Shown: positions 1 through 9,929, numbered from the stretch's first letter. The stretch: DNA of 34,985 nt from Pseudomonadota bacterium (GCA_022574255.1 JACZSK010000020.1:1-34985), one strand, 5' to 3'. Program-made: numbers and translations. Notes: generated by a model not told the origin, from the sequence alone.

Positions 1-1
1 G

Positions 2-1141
2 GAAGAGGCGACTTATTCGGGATTGGGGGTTCTGGCGGGAATCCCCGGGGCAGAGGGCGTGGTCGCCGATCTTGGCGGCGGCAGCCTGGAGCTGGCGCGG
101 ATCGAGGGTAAGGACGTGCGGGATGGCCTGACGCTGCCCATCGGCCCGGTACGGCTGCTGGCGGGCAAATCGAAGCTGCGCGAACGCCACCTGGATGCGG
201 TACGAACAGCGCTCGGGGAGGTGTCCTGGCTGGAAGAATCCCGGGGCCAGTCACTGTATCTGGTGGGCGGGGCCTGGCGGTCTCTGGCACGGCTGCATAT
301 GGCGCGCATAAACGCGCCGCTGCCGCTGATACAGGGATATATAATGCCGGGTGATGAGCTGTATGACTTCGCCGATTTTGTCTCTGGTCAGAGCAAGCAA
401 AACCTGGTCGGCGTGGCAAAGATCTCCGGCAAGCGCCTGGCCCTGTTGCCGCTGGCCGCCGCGACCCTGAAAATCCTGCTCGAACGGCTGCGCCCGGATC
501 AGGTGGAAGTCTCGGCGTTCGGGCTGCGCGAGGGGCTGCTGTTCAGCAGGCTGGATGCCGCCATCCAGCGGGAAGACCCCTTCATCGCCGTGTGCAAGGA
601 ATTGGCGGTGCGGACCGGGCGATTTCCCGAGCACGCCCAACGGCTGATGGCCTGGAGCGCGCCATTATTTTCTGGCGAGAGCGAAAAACAGACACGGGCG
701 CGTTATGCCGCCTGCCTGATGAGCGATATCAGCTGGCGCGGCCATCCTGATTTCCGCGCCGAGAACGCTTTTTATGAAGCCTTTCTCGGGCGTTTTATAG
801 GCGTATCACGATCTGATCGCGCGCTCATCGCCTGCGCGCTCTTCTTGTGTTATGGAGGCCCGCGCGAGGCGGAAATCCTGCGTCCGGCCTTGCGATTGCT
901 TGGCGAGGATGAGGTGCTTTATGCCATGGCCCTGGGATTGACGCTGCGTTTGGGCCAGCGGCTGACCGGTGGCACCGCGCGGCCTCTGGGCTATAGCGAA
1001 CTGGAACTCAGCGCCTCGAAACTGCTGCTCAAACTGCCGCGAAAATACGGCGATCTGGCCGGCGCTGCCGTGCGCAGCCGGCTGGATACACTGGCCGAAA
1101 TCCTGGGCGTGAGTGGCGAAATTCAGGTATCCGGCGAATAG
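2..1141 (+). CDS. ppx: Exopolyphosphatase / Ppx-GppA family phosphatase, 5'-truncated by window edge
   Basis: The reading frame is open from the first complete codon, so the gene begins outside the window. The first visible residues (EEATYSGLGVLAGIP) followed by VVADLGGGSLEL are the actin-like ATPase-fold segment of the Ppx/GppA family, with the GGGS phosphate-binding loop. Family members hydrolyse terminal phosphates of polyphosphate or pppGpp in the cytoplasm. The remaining ~250 residues are the helical C-terminal region expected in alphaproteobacterial Ppx proteins. The gene is convergent with rnd, and ppx-rnd-aspS is a recurrent alphaproteobacterial neighbourhood. Sequence alone does not separate a polyphosphatase from a pppGpp phosphatase, so the symbol is a family-level call. 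Confidence 0.88.
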   Translation, partial: EEATYSGLGVLAGIPGAEGVVADLGGGSLELARIEGKDVRDGLTLPIGPVRLLAGKSKLRERHLDAVRTALGEVSWLEESRGQSLYLVGGAWRSLARLHMARINAPLPLIQGYIMPGDELYDFADFVSGQSKQNLVGVAKISGKRLALLPLAAATLKILLERLRPDQVEVSAFGLREGLLFSRLDAAIQREDPFIAVCKELAVRTGRFPEHAQRLMAWSAPLFSGESEKQTRARYAACLMSDISWRGHPDFRAENAFYEAFLGRFIGVSRSDRALIACALFLCYGGPREAEILRPALRLLGEDEVLYAMALGLTLRLGQRLTGGTARPLGYSELELSASKLLLKLPRKYGDLAGAAVRSRLDTLAEILGVSGEIQVSGE

Positions 1142-1218
1142 CCGGGCATCTGTGTGGTCCAAAATTAAATTTTGCGGGATACCTTCCTTCGTCACCCTCA
1201 CTCTTCGTTGCCTTGGCA

Positions 1219-1237
1219 CTCTCCCATCAAGGGAGAG
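1219..1237. repeat. Short palindromic intergenic element
   Basis: CTCTCCC-ATCAA-GGGAGAG is a perfect 7-bp inverted repeat with a 5-nt loop in the ppx/rnd convergent gap. There is no T-run on either side, so it is not a typical Rho-independent terminator. It resembles the short pyrimidine/purine palindromes scattered between genes in many alphaproteobacteria. It could form a hairpin at the 3' end of either transcript. Confidence 0.5.
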
Positions 1238-1276
1238 GGGATAAGAACCGAAGTCCGAAGGACTGAGGCAAGGCCG

Positions 1277-1413
1277 CCAGGGCGCATCACGCAAAAATGG
1301 TGGGAAGGTGAGGGGTGGAAAAAGAGTCCCCAAGGCGTATCGCGCAAAATGGTGGGAAGGTGAGGGGTCAAAAAAAGAGGCCCCAAGGCGCATCACGCAA
1401 AAATGACGGGAAG
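1277..1413. repeat. Tandem repeat, about 2.6 units of a ~52-bp unit
   Basis: Three successive segments share a core of the form AAGGCGCATCACGCAAAAAT, then GGTGGGAAGG and GTGAGGGGT with an A-rich spacer. They start near 1277, 1329 and 1382. The units differ by a few substitutions and a single-base indel, and the third is truncated at the rnd stop codon. The repeat fills most of the 282-bp gap between the convergent genes ppx and rnd. I see no open frame of interest in it. Confidence 0.75.
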
Positions 1414-1423
1414 GGGCCGCGTA

Positions 1424-2602
1424 TCACTCGGCTGGCGAAAGCGGGGCAACCTTCAGCTTGGCGCCCTTGGCGGTCAGTGCAATTTTACCTTCGATCAGCG
1501 CCAGCGCGTCCTTGCCGAATAATTCATGCCGCCAGCCCTTGAGCAAGGCCAGGTCCTCGCGGTTGCCCAGAACCAGCTCCTCCAGGTCTCTGGCGCTGGC
1601 GATCAGCTTTGGGGCGACACCGGAATCGTTACCTCGGTACTTGAGAAATATCTTCAGCAAATCCAGCACCGCAGCCATTTTGTCGGCCTTGCGGCGCTCC
1701 TTGGGAGGATCGGGAAGCTGGTCTTCCGCCAGGGCCTCGGCGCGCGCCAGTCCGGCAAGGATATCCTTGGCCTTATCCGGGTTGGCGTGATAGCGCTTGG
1801 GCAGGGCGCGCACGTTCTTCAATGCATTGTAATTGTCGGGCGGATGGGCGGCGATCTGCAGCAACACCTCGTCGCGAATCACCCGGTTGCGGGGAATATC
1901 GCGGCGCCGCGCTTCTGTTTCGCGCCACGTCGCCAGCTCCCTGACCCGGGCCAGAAAACGCCGGTTGGACGAGCGCGTTTTAACGCGTTTCCAGGCGTCA
2001 CCCACGTCCATGTCGTAGGTGCGGGGGTCTTCCAGAACCGCCACCTCTTCCTCCAGCCACGTCGCCCTGCCGTTTTTTTCCAGCTCGGCGCTAAGCTTGC
2101 GGTAAATCTTCCTGAGGTAGGTCACGTCACCAAGGGCATAGTCCAGCTGCTTGTGGCTCAGCGGTCGCCGTGACCAGTCGGTAAAGCGGATGGCCTTGTC
2201 CAGCTTGCCGTTGGTCATGGTCTTGACCAGCGTCTCATAGCCCACCGATTCGCCAAAGCCGCAGACCATGCCGGCCACCTGGGTATCGAACAACCGGTGC
2301 GGAAGCTTGCCCGACGCCAGGTAAAAAATCTCCAGATCCTGGCGGCAGGCGTGAAATACCATCATCGGGTCGCCGTTATTCAGCAGGTCATAAAAAGGCG
2401 TCAGGTCAAGCCCCGGCGCCAGCGCATCAATGGCGTAGGCGTCGTGATCGTCGGCCACCTGAATCAGGCAAAGCTGCGAATAATAGGTGCTGGTGCGCAC
2501 AAACTCCGTATCGATGGTCAGAAATTCGGCCGCGTTCAGCCGGACGCATAATTCGCGCAATTCGTCGGTACGGGTGATTGGTTCGAAGTGGAGTTTTGGC
2601 AT
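1424..2602 (-). CDS. rnd: Ribonuclease D
   Basis: This is a DEDDy-type 3'-5' exoribonuclease that trims tRNA and other stable RNA 3' ends in the cytoplasm. The 392-aa product is close to the usual family length. Exo I is TIDTEF (Asp31, Glu33), Exo II is HACRQDLEIF (Asp89), and Exo III is YALGDVTYL (Tyr155, Asp159), giving the full catalytic set. An HRDC nucleic-acid-binding domain follows at about residues 215-285, from RELATWRE through the ALPKRYH region. The ATG at 2602 is the natural start and gives a MPKLHFEPIT N-terminus. It is divergent from aspS across a 158-bp gap that must hold both promoters. No unusual residues were seen. Confidence 0.96.
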   Translation of the reverse strand: MPKLHFEPITRTDELRELCVRLNAAEFLTIDTEFVRTSTYYSQLCLIQVADDHDAYAIDALAPGLDLTPFYDLLNNGDPMMVFHACRQDLEIFYLASGKLPHRLFDTQVAGMVCGFGESVGYETLVKTMTNGKLDKAIRFTDWSRRPLSHKQLDYALGDVTYLRKIYRKLSAELEKNGRATWLEEEVAVLEDPRTYDMDVGDAWKRVKTRSSNRRFLARVRELATWRETEARRRDIPRNRVIRDEVLLQIAAHPPDNYNALKNVRALPKRYHANPDKAKDILAGLARAEALAEDQLPDPPKERRKADKMAAVLDLLKIFLKYRGNDSGVAPKLIASARDLEELVLGNREDLALLKGWRHELFGKDALALIEGKIALTAKGAKLKVAPLSPAE

Positions 2603-2760
2603 ATCGGGTACGACCTATACACACTCCTTGGGCCGCCGTCAGCCGGTAAGCGCGTCCCTGCCAGGAATAGCCGCAAAAATTGCATTGCGCCGCCCGGAAT
2701 TTACCCCTATTCCATGCGCGTTGAAGCGCACTCCTGCTCCTGTCAGCCGAAAGCCCCGCC

Positions 2761-4545
2761 ATGCATGTCTATCGTACCCACACTTGCGGAGAACTTCGCG
2801 AGGATCATGTCGGCAAAACCGTGCGCCTGTCGGGCTGGGTTCACCGCAAGCGCGACCATGGCAATCTTCTTTTCATCGACCTGCGTGACCATTACGGCCT
2901 GACCCAATGCGTGGTTGATGTGGACGCCAGCGCCTTCAAGGAGGCTGAGGCCGTGCGTTCCGAATCGGTAATCCGGGTGACCGGCAAAATAGTCAAACGC
3001 AGCGACGATACCATCAACGCCGACCTGCCCACCGGCCATGTGGAGCTGAAGGTCGAGGATTTTGATGTTCTTTCGGCGGCGGCGGAACTGCCCCTGCCGG
3101 TGTTTGGCGACGCGGAATATCCGGAAGATATCCGCCTGAAATACCGCTTTCTCGATTTGCGCCGCGAGCGGCTTCACAAAAATATCATTCTGCGGGGAGA
3201 TATTATTTCCTCGATCCGCCGGCGCATGCACGACCAGGGCTTTTTTGAATTTCAGACACCCATTCTGACCGCCTCCAGCCCCGAGGGCGCGCGCGACTTT
3301 CTCGTGCCCAGCCGCCTGCATCCGGGCAAGTTCTACGCCCTGCCGCAGGCCCCCCAGCAGTTCAAGCAGCTGACCATGATATCGGGCTTCGACCGCTATT
3401 TTCAGATTGCGCCCTGCTTCAGGGACGAAGACGCCCGCGCCGACCGCTCGCCGGGCGAATTTTACCAGCTCGACGTGGAAATGAGCTTTGTAACCCAGGA
3501 CGATGTGTTCGCGGCGATTGAGCCGGTGATGGCCGGAGTGTTCGAGGAATTCGCCAATGGTCGCACCGTCACAAAGGCGCCGTTCCCGCGCATCCCTTAC
3601 AAGGAAGCGATGCTCAAATACGGCAGCGACAAGCCGGACCTGCGCAATCCAATCGAAATTCAGGATGTGACGGAGATTTTTAGAGGCGGCGGCTTCGGTA
3701 TATTCGCCAGGATGATCGAAAGCGGGTCGGTGGTGCGCGCCATTCCGGCGCCGGGGGCAGGGGCTCGCACGCGCTCTTTCTTCGACAAGATGAATTCCTG
3801 GGCTCAGGGCGAGGGCTTTGCCGGGCTTGGCTATATCAACATCAAGGAGGGCGCGCCGGGCGGCCCCATCGCCAAGAACCTGGGTGAAGAGCGCACCGCG
3901 AAACTGCGCCAGCAACTGGGCCTCGGCGACAATGACGGCGTGTTTTTTGCCTGCGACAAGGAGGCCGGTGCGGCCCGGCTGGCGGGTGTGGCGCGGGCGC
4001 GGGTCGGCGAACAACTCGAACTTCTGGATGAAAACGAGTTTCGTTTCTGCTGGGTCGTCGACTATCCCATGTACGAATATGACGAGACCGAGAAAAAGCT
4101 CGATTTCTCCCACAACCCGTTTTCCATGCCGCAGGGCGGGCTGGAAGCGCTGGAGAGCGAAGACCCGCTGGATATTCTCGCCTGGCAATATGACATCGTC
4201 TGCAATGGCATTGAGCTTTCCTCGGGCGCCATCCGTAACCATCTTCCCGAGATCATGGTCAAGGCCTTCGGTATTGCCGGCTATGACAAGGCGACGCTGG
4301 AGAAGGAATTCTCCGGCATGATGCATGCCTTGTCTTTCGGCGCCCCGCCCCATGGCGGCATCGCGCCGGGCATCGACCGCATTGTTATGATGCTGGCCGG
4401 TGAAGATAACCTGCGCGAGGTCACCCTGTTCCCCATGAACCAGAAGGCCGAAGACCTGATGATGGGCGCGCCGGGCGAGGTCTCCGCCCAGCAACTGCGC
4501 GAGCTGCATATCCGCAGCGTTATGCCTGCGAAGAAGGAAGAGTAA
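2761..4545 (+). CDS. aspS: Aspartyl-tRNA synthetase, probably non-discriminating (Asp/Asn)
   Basis: This class II synthetase charges tRNA-Asp with aspartate. The 594-aa product has the bacterial layout: an N-terminal OB anticodon-binding domain ([19 protein letters not shown]), motif 2 with [15 protein letters not shown], the GAD insertion in the middle, and motif 3 [16 protein letters not shown]. Residue 33 is His within RDHG. Enzymes restricted to tRNA-Asp, such as that of E. coli, carry Leu at the equivalent position, whereas the non-discriminating enzymes of organisms lacking AsnRS carry His. I infer that Asp-tRNA-Asn is also made and then amidated by GatCAB elsewhere in the genome. No strong Shine-Dalgarno is visible before the ATG. 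Confidence 0.97.
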   Translation: MHVYRTHTCGELREDHVGKTVRLSGWVHRKRDHGNLLFIDLRDHYGLTQCVVDVDASAFKEAEAVRSESVIRVTGKIVKRSDDTINADLPTGHVELKVEDFDVLSAAAELPLPVFGDAEYPEDIRLKYRFLDLRRERLHKNIILRGDIISSIRRRMHDQGFFEFQTPILTASSPEGARDFLVPSRLHPGKFYALPQAPQQFKQLTMISGFDRYFQIAPCFRDEDARADRSPGEFYQLDVEMSFVTQDDVFAAIEPVMAGVFEEFANGRTVTKAPFPRIPYKEAMLKYGSDKPDLRNPIEIQDVTEIFRGGGFGIFARMIESGSVVRAIPAPGAGARTRSFFDKMNSWAQGEGFAGLGYINIKEGAPGGPIAKNLGEERTAKLRQQLGLGDNDGVFFACDKEAGAARLAGVARARVGEQLELLDENEFRFCWVVDYPMYEYDETEKKLDFSHNPFSMPQGGLEALESEDPLDILAWQYDIVCNGIELSSGAIRNHLPEIMVKAFGIAGYDKATLEKEFSGMMHALSFGAPPHGGIAPGIDRIVMMLAGEDNLREVTLFPMNQKAEDLMMGAPGEVSAQQLRELHIRSVMPAKKEE

Positions 4546-4634
4546 CTTACTCGGACTTCCCGCCAGACTTGCCGCAAAATCCAATACCTGCCAGATTGCT
4601 GCCACGCGGCGGACGCTTTTTGTATGGGGTCGGG

Positions 4635-7040
4635 ATGGTTAGAAAATTTGGGGCAATCACTGGTCTGCGCGGGCTTTTGAGCCTGGTTATCCTTACCGCG
4701 CTGGCCGGCTGCGCGCATGGCACCGGGCCGTCTGACTGGCAAAATGCCTTCGCACAGGCGGACGCGCATTTCGGAATCGCCGAATACGAAAAAGCCATCT
4801 CCGGATTTCAGCAGGCCCGCGAAATGGCGCGCGGCGGAGAGGAGGTAAGGTCAAGCCTCTATGCCGAAGCCGTATCAAGGATTTGGGGCGAAGATTTTCC
4901 CGGTGCCAGAGATTTACTCGCGGACCTGTCGCTGCGCTCTCGAGAGGCAGGAGACGAGGTGAGCCTTAGCGAGGCACTGGCCCTCTATGCCTTCGTACTT
5001 CAGCATCTCGGCGAAGAAGAGGCCGCGAACGTTTTAGAACGGCAAAGAGCTGAACTCACTGGCGACCTGAATCCCTTTATCTGGCGTTACGATGAGGATT
5101 CGGAGCTGACCAGACATCTGGCCACTGGAATGAGTTTCCCCTCGCAAATTTCGTCATTTTACCAGGCGAGCGTCTCGCAGAACAATGAATATGGCAGTGA
5201 TGTTTCCATCGAATATCTAAGAGAAACAGCGTCCGGCACCGAGAGAATATCGGTGGAACTGGTTTACAAGTCCGACATATCCTATGCGGATTTTATCGAC
5301 GGATCACTTAGCAGTTTGCACATGTATCCTGGTGAGCCGACCTACGCGAACAATTTTCTGTACACCCGGATACGCGATGGCAGGGCGATTTCCATTCGCC
5401 GCTACAACATAACTCTGGAATCCTTTAGGGGCGATCAGCGCCCTTACAGGTCGGACATGTGGGTGATACCCGTCGATAACTGGGCCATCCGGATTTTTCA
5501 CGTCTATCCGTCGTCAATGGCGGAAACAGCTGATGAGGCGTTCGAGAAATTCTACGATAATCTCAAATGGCCAAGCAAATTTCCCGATTTGACCCTGACT
5601 TCGGATTTATCCGGAGAAGCGCCGGAGATTGATCCCGAGCTGACGGCAATAATTGATGATGACTCGGCTGAAGTTGGCGAGCGCCAGGACAAGTTGAGAA
5701 CTTATATCGCCCGCGGTGACCTGACTGATGATCAATTGGGCCAGGCCTATCGCGCCTTGGCAGGCAACTACTGGTCCATGGACGAAAAGACCAAGGCCCT
5801 GGAGGCTGCGATAACGTCTGCCGGACTGTTGCAAAACAAGTTTAACGGGTGGTGGTACCTGGTACGGTTGGCACAGTCGGCGGAAAAACCGAAGATCGCC
5901 GCGGAGGCTTTGATCCACCTGATGCGGGAGGCTCCCGACAGGCTCGCCGATATCGAAATGAGTTGGTTTTGGCGGGTCATAAGGGGGCTCAGGGATGCGG
6001 GCGATGACGAGGAACGCTTGGCCCTGCTGCAGGTCGCCTACGAGACAAGGTATCAAAAAGGCGAGCTTTATGGCGGTGCCGACTATATTTATTTCAACCT
6101 TCTGGAGCTGTTTCTGGAGTCGGGTGACGTGGATGCGGCATCTGCGATGGCCAGCGAAATCAGCACCGCGAGCCCCTGGCTCTCGATCGCCGCAGACCGG
6201 AAATATGAACAGCTATGGAACAGCGAATTTATAGATATCGACGCCATTTTAGACGATTTGCCTGAGAGAGACATCCGTGCCGCAATGGATGGCGCCATGA
6301 CTCATCCGGAATCGGTTATAGCGATGCTGTCTCTTATTCAGGCCTTGCATTACTCTGGCCAACTCGCCGCAGCGGAAAAGCTGGTCACCACGACCGGCGG
6401 CAATACGAAGCTTTATAACGGGTCGCAGGAAGACTGGTATTGGTTCATGAATGAGGCGGCCTATCTCTTTGAAGACATGAACCAGTTCGAGCGGGCCAAT
6501 CGCGTTATGCAGTCTCTGGCGAATATAAAACCGGAGGACGATGGGGATATTGTCAATCAGATCATTAACTTCGGCGCCATGCTGGTGCGCCAGGGCGACC
6601 CGGAACGCGCTCTGGAAATACTCTCGATTGTCGATGGCACCGAATATGTGAGCGAATATGGTCAGGGTTGGATCGATGCCAGCGCCGCCTGCGCCTATGT
6701 CATCCTGGCTGACGAAGGCGCGGCAAGCACCGCCGCCGCCAATCTTGCGGAACATGCTGACCAGAACTACGCCGCCGCGATGGAGGCCTTGCTTTGCCTG
6801 AATCGCATTGAGGAGGCCGCTGAACTGGCAATCACGCGATTGCGGGAGGAAAAAACAAGAACCGGCATGTTGGAGGCTTTCGCCAACTATCGGGAATCCG
6901 CCGACCAACCGCCCTATGAAAAGGAACTATTCGATCGGCTGCGATCGGTGCGGGATCGGCCCGAAGTACTCGCCGAAATCAACAGGTACGGTCGCGTCGT
7001 CGATGTGCCCATGGAGCGCGCCTATTGGGGTGAATTCTGA
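4635..7040 (+). CDS. Large TPR-like lipoprotein of unknown function
   Basis: I do not recognise a characterised family. The ATG at 4635 (MVRKFGAITG) is preferred over the in-frame TTG at 4569 because it puts a lipoprotein signal at the N-terminus: a hydrophobic stretch ending in the lipobox LTALAGC, with the lipidated Cys about 26 residues in. Cys is followed by AHG rather than Asp, which fits outer-membrane sorting. Residues ~35-140 and ~340-780 are rich in helical A/L/Y-A-x-x-G/A pairs typical of degenerate TPR units, such as FGIAEYEKAISGFQQA. Between them, about 150-320, is a beta-rich block of unknown fold with many Tyr and Trp. The protein has 801 aa. It starts 89 bp after aspS and converges with the acyl-CoA ligase. 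Confidence 0.8.
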   Translation: MVRKFGAITGLRGLLSLVILTALAGCAHGTGPSDWQNAFAQADAHFGIAEYEKAISGFQQAREMARGGEEVRSSLYAEAVSRIWGEDFPGARDLLADLSLRSREAGDEVSLSEALALYAFVLQHLGEEEAANVLERQRAELTGDLNPFIWRYDEDSELTRHLATGMSFPSQISSFYQASVSQNNEYGSDVSIEYLRETASGTERISVELVYKSDISYADFIDGSLSSLHMYPGEPTYANNFLYTRIRDGRAISIRRYNITLESFRGDQRPYRSDMWVIPVDNWAIRIFHVYPSSMAETADEAFEKFYDNLKWPSKFPDLTLTSDLSGEAPEIDPELTAIIDDDSAEVGERQDKLRTYIARGDLTDDQLGQAYRALAGNYWSMDEKTKALEAAITSAGLLQNKFNGWWYLVRLAQSAEKPKIAAEALIHLMREAPDRLADIEMSWFWRVIRGLRDAGDDEERLALLQVAYETRYQKGELYGGADYIYFNLLELFLESGDVDAASAMASEISTASPWLSIAADRKYEQLWNSEFIDIDAILDDLPERDIRAAMDGAMTHPESVIAMLSLIQALHYSGQLAAAEKLVTTTGGNTKLYNGSQEDWYWFMNEAAYLFEDMNQFERANRVMQSLANIKPEDDGDIVNQIINFGAMLVRQGDPERALEILSIVDGTEYVSEYGQGWIDASAACAYVILADEGAASTAAANLAEHADQNYAAAMEALLCLNRIEEAAELAITRLREEKTRTGMLEAFANYRESADQPPYEKELFDRLRSVRDRPEVLAEINRYGRVVDVPMERAYWGEF

Positions 7041-7067
7041 AACGGGATCTGCCTGGCGGAATCCAGC

Positions 7068-8594
7068 CTAAAGATAAGCTTCCCGTATCTTGCGCTTGAA
7101 AATCTTGCCCGAGTCCTCGCGGGGCAGGGCATCGGTAAAGTCGATGCGCCCGGGTATCTTGAAGTTTGCGATGCGCCCGGTGAGCCCTTCCCGGATGATA
7201 TCCGCGCCGAGGTCATGGTTGCCGTCGGCCTGGATCACCGCCACCAGCTTTTCGCCGAATTCCGCGTCGGGCACGCCGAACACCGCGCAATCGAGCACGC
7301 CGGGTATCTCATGCAGCGCCGCCTCGATTTCAGCGGGGTAGATATTCACACCGCCCGAGATGACCATGTCGCTGGAGCGCCCCGCCAGATGCAGGTAGCC
7401 TTCGTCGTCCAGCCAACCCTGATCGCCGCAGGTGACGTATTCGCCCAGCGCAATTTCCTGGCGCTTTTTTTCGTCGCCGTAATAGGTAAAATTATTGGTC
7501 TTGTCGTTGCGGCAGAAGATTTCGCCCATATTTCCGGCCCCTGAAGGCAGTTCATCGCCCGCATCGTCGGTGATCTTGATGAATATTTCCGGCTGTGGCC
7601 GGCCGACGCTGGAGGGCCGCTTCAGCCATTCCTCGGATGATATGACGGTAACGAAGCCCATTTCGGTGGCCCCGTAATATTCGTATATCAGCGGCCCCCA
7701 CCAATCGATCATGGCGCGCTTGACCTCGGGTGGGCAGGGGGCGGCGCCGTGGATCACATAGCGCAGCGAAGAGAGGTCATATTTCGCGCGCACCTCGGCA
7801 GGCAGCTTCAGCAGGCGCACGAACATGGTTGGCACCATATGCAGTTGGCTGATCTTATGTTCCTCGATCAGGCGCAGCAACTCCTCGGCGTCGAAGCGTG
7901 ATTGCAGGACCAGGAAACCTCCCATCCGCAGAGAGATGGTGGCATAGGCGTTGGGCGCGGAATGATACATGGGGCCGGTAATCACCGTGCGGATCGGCCC
8001 CTGGTCAAAGCCCAGTGCCAAAGCCACGCCCCTGACAAATTCCATGTATTCCTGCAACGAGCCGAGCTGGCGGCGCACGCCCTTGGGATGCCCGGTGGTG
8101 CCCGAAGTGTAAATCATGCTGCCCGTGAGTGGCGTTTCGGCAGGTGGCAGCGGCTCGAAGCCATCCAGCCAGTGGTTCCACGAGGTCTTGCCCGCCGGCA
8201 CCGCCGCCCGGTCGGGGGGAATGCCATAGGCCGCGCAGATCGCCTGATGGGTGGGCACCACGAAGACCGGCAGGCCGGGCGGCAGGTGGCCTTTCACGCC
8301 GTCAAGCAGGTCGGCATGAACCACCAGCGCCTTGGCGTCGGAATTCTCGGCGATATAACGTGTCTCGGGCCCGGTAAAATGCCAGTTGATGGGCACCGGA
8401 TAGGCCCCCAGCCGGGCGGCGCCGCCCATGGCCTCGAAAAAAGCGAAGTCGTTGCGCATGAGAATGGCCACGGAATCGCCGGGACCAACACCCAGTGAGG
8501 CAAGCGCGGTGGCGGCGCGGTCAATCCTCTCCTCGATATCGACGATGCGACGCTTTTCGCCGCCAAGGATGACTGTTGCTTCGGCTGTGCTCAT
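7068..8594 (-). CDS. Acyl-CoA synthetase (AMP-forming, ANL superfamily)
   Basis: The predicted reaction is carboxylate + ATP + CoA to acyl-CoA. Motifs in order are the P-loop MIYTSGTTGHPKGV (residues ~160-173), the YYGATEMG adenine/acyl motif, the hinge region GDQGWLDDEGYLHLAGRSSDM, and a C-terminal PREDSGKIFKRK containing the catalytic Lys. I use the ATG at 8594, giving 508 aa, rather than the longer frame starting at 8654. This ATG overlaps the upstream gene's stop in an ATGA, the signature of translational coupling. The substrate cannot be fixed from sequence; medium or branched carboxylates are plausible given the AMACR-type gene nearby. Confidence 0.9.
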   Translation of the reverse strand: MSTAEATVILGGEKRRIVDIEERIDRAATALASLGVGPGDSVAILMRNDFAFFEAMGGAARLGAYPVPINWHFTGPETRYIAENSDAKALVVHADLLDGVKGHLPPGLPVFVVPTHQAICAAYGIPPDRAAVPAGKTSWNHWLDGFEPLPPAETPLTGSMIYTSGTTGHPKGVRRQLGSLQEYMEFVRGVALALGFDQGPIRTVITGPMYHSAPNAYATISLRMGGFLVLQSRFDAEELLRLIEEHKISQLHMVPTMFVRLLKLPAEVRAKYDLSSLRYVIHGAAPCPPEVKRAMIDWWGPLIYEYYGATEMGFVTVISSEEWLKRPSSVGRPQPEIFIKITDDAGDELPSGAGNMGEIFCRNDKTNNFTYYGDEKKRQEIALGEYVTCGDQGWLDDEGYLHLAGRSSDMVISGGVNIYPAEIEAALHEIPGVLDCAVFGVPDAEFGEKLVAVIQADGNHDLGADIIREGLTGRIANFKIPGRIDFTDALPREDSGKIFKRKIREAYL

Positions 8595-9823
8595 GCCCCC
8601 GCCTCCCGCGTCGAGACTTTTACTTCGCTGTGCAGCGTGCGGTGAACCGGGCATTTGTCGGCAATTTCCATCAGTCTCCCGCGCTCCTGCTTGCTCAGGT
8701 CGCCGACCAGTTCAACTTCGCGCTGGATCAGGTCAATCCTGCCGTCTTTGGTTTCGCAATCGGCACAATCCTCGGTATGGATTTTCTTGTGCTCCAGCCT
8801 GACCGCCACATGCTCCAGCGCCAGCTTTTTGTGGTCGGCATACATGCGAATGGTCATGGCGGTGCAGGCGCCCAGAGACGCGAGCAGCAGGTCATAGGGG
8901 CTGGGTCCGGTATTGTCGCCGCCGAAATCCACAGGCTCGTCTGCCAGCAGCCGGTGGCCGCCTGCGACAATATTCTGGGTGAATTTGCCGCTGCTGCTTT
9001 CGCTGACGATTGTCTGACCCGGCCCGACCTGCATAGAGGTGCGCGGCGCATGGCCGGTTTCGCCATCCAGATAGCGCCCGGCCCAGGCGGCTATAATCTC
9101 GGCCGCATATTCGGCGTCGCTGCGCCGGGTAAGAAGATGGTCGGCGCCGTCCAGGGCCACGAAGCTCTTGGGGTGCCTGGCGGCGGCATAAATATCAGCG
9201 GCGTTGTCGATGCTCACCACCTCGTCGCGCGGCGCATGAAGAACCATCAATGCCTTCCGCAGTGCGCCAATGCGCTTTTCCTGATCGTGGATTGCCAGAT
9301 CGTCGAGGAATTGCTTCTGGATACGGAAGGTGCGCCCGCCAAGCTGGACTTCGGCCTCGCCCTGTTCTTCAATTTCACCGATCTTGCAGCGGAAGTTTTC
9401 TATCACATGTTCGGGATCGTAAGGCGCGCCGATGGTCGCGACACAGCGGGTCTCGGGTATTTCGCCCGCCGCCGCCAGCACCGCCGCACCGCCCAAAGAA
9501 TGGCCAATCAGCAGCGCCGGGGCCTCATATTCGCTGCGCAGATAATCGGCCGCCTTCAACAGGTCGCCGATATTCGACGAGAAATTTGTATTGGCGAACT
9601 CACCATCGCTGGCCCCCAGACCGGTGAAGTCAAAACGCAGCACCGCAATACCTCTCTCGGCCAGGGCGCCTGCGATGCGCGAAGCCGCGAAGATATCCTT
9701 TGAGCAGGTAAAGCAATGGGCGAACAGGGCGTAAGCCCTGGGTTTTCCGGCGGGACTGTCCAGACGCGCGGCCAGGGAACCCTGGTTGCCCTCGAAAGTG
9801 ATTTTCCTGTTCTGACCCCTCAC
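8591..9823 (-). CDS. Alpha/beta-hydrolase fused to OsmC-like peroxidase domain
   Basis: This is a two-domain fusion of 410 aa. Residues 1-255 are an alpha/beta hydrolase: HCFTCSKD at 36-43, nucleophile Ser109 in GHSLGG, acid Asp200 in APRDEVV, and His229 in GADHLL, a complete triad. Residues ~270-410 are OsmC/Ohr-like with the redox Cys pair Cys320 (LGACTAMT) and Cys391 (KCPVHRTL). OsmC proteins reduce organic hydroperoxides with thiol chemistry; the fused hydrolase may release or process an acyl or peroxy substrate, but that is inference. The GTG start at 9823 has AAGGAG six bases upstream. The stop overlaps the acyl-CoA ligase start (ATGA), so the two are co-translated. This fusion is known as a recurrent bacterial architecture. 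Confidence 0.93.
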   Translation of the reverse strand: MRGQNRKITFEGNQGSLAARLDSPAGKPRAYALFAHCFTCSKDIFAASRIAGALAERGIAVLRFDFTGLGASDGEFANTNFSSNIGDLLKAADYLRSEYEAPALLIGHSLGGAAVLAAAGEIPETRCVATIGAPYDPEHVIENFRCKIGEIEEQGEAEVQLGGRTFRIQKQFLDDLAIHDQEKRIGALRKALMVLHAPRDEVVSIDNAADIYAAARHPKSFVALDGADHLLTRRSDAEYAAEIIAAWAGRYLDGETGHAPRTSMQVGPGQTIVSESSSGKFTQNIVAGGHRLLADEPVDFGGDNTGPSPYDLLLASLGACTAMTIRMYADHKKLALEHVAVRLEHKKIHTEDCADCETKDGRIDLIQREVELVGDLSKQERGRLMEIADKCPVHRTLHSEVKVSTREAGA

Positions 9824-9929
9824 CGATGTCTCCTTTGCTCGCTTGGCGCGCTCTTGCTTTCATCTTGGACTGGTGCCACCGTCAAGTTCGTTCCGCGCGG
9901 TATTCTAGAACAGGGTAGAGGAAATTCCC

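Noticed and set aside
1277-1413. CRISPR array
   Set aside because: Units are contiguous and differ internally; there are no unique spacers of constant length and no cas genes in the window.
2743-4605. A 620-codon open frame antisense to aspS
   Set aside because: It mirrors aspS exactly in the opposite strand, has no recognisable domain, and results from high GC codon bias; aspS is unambiguous.
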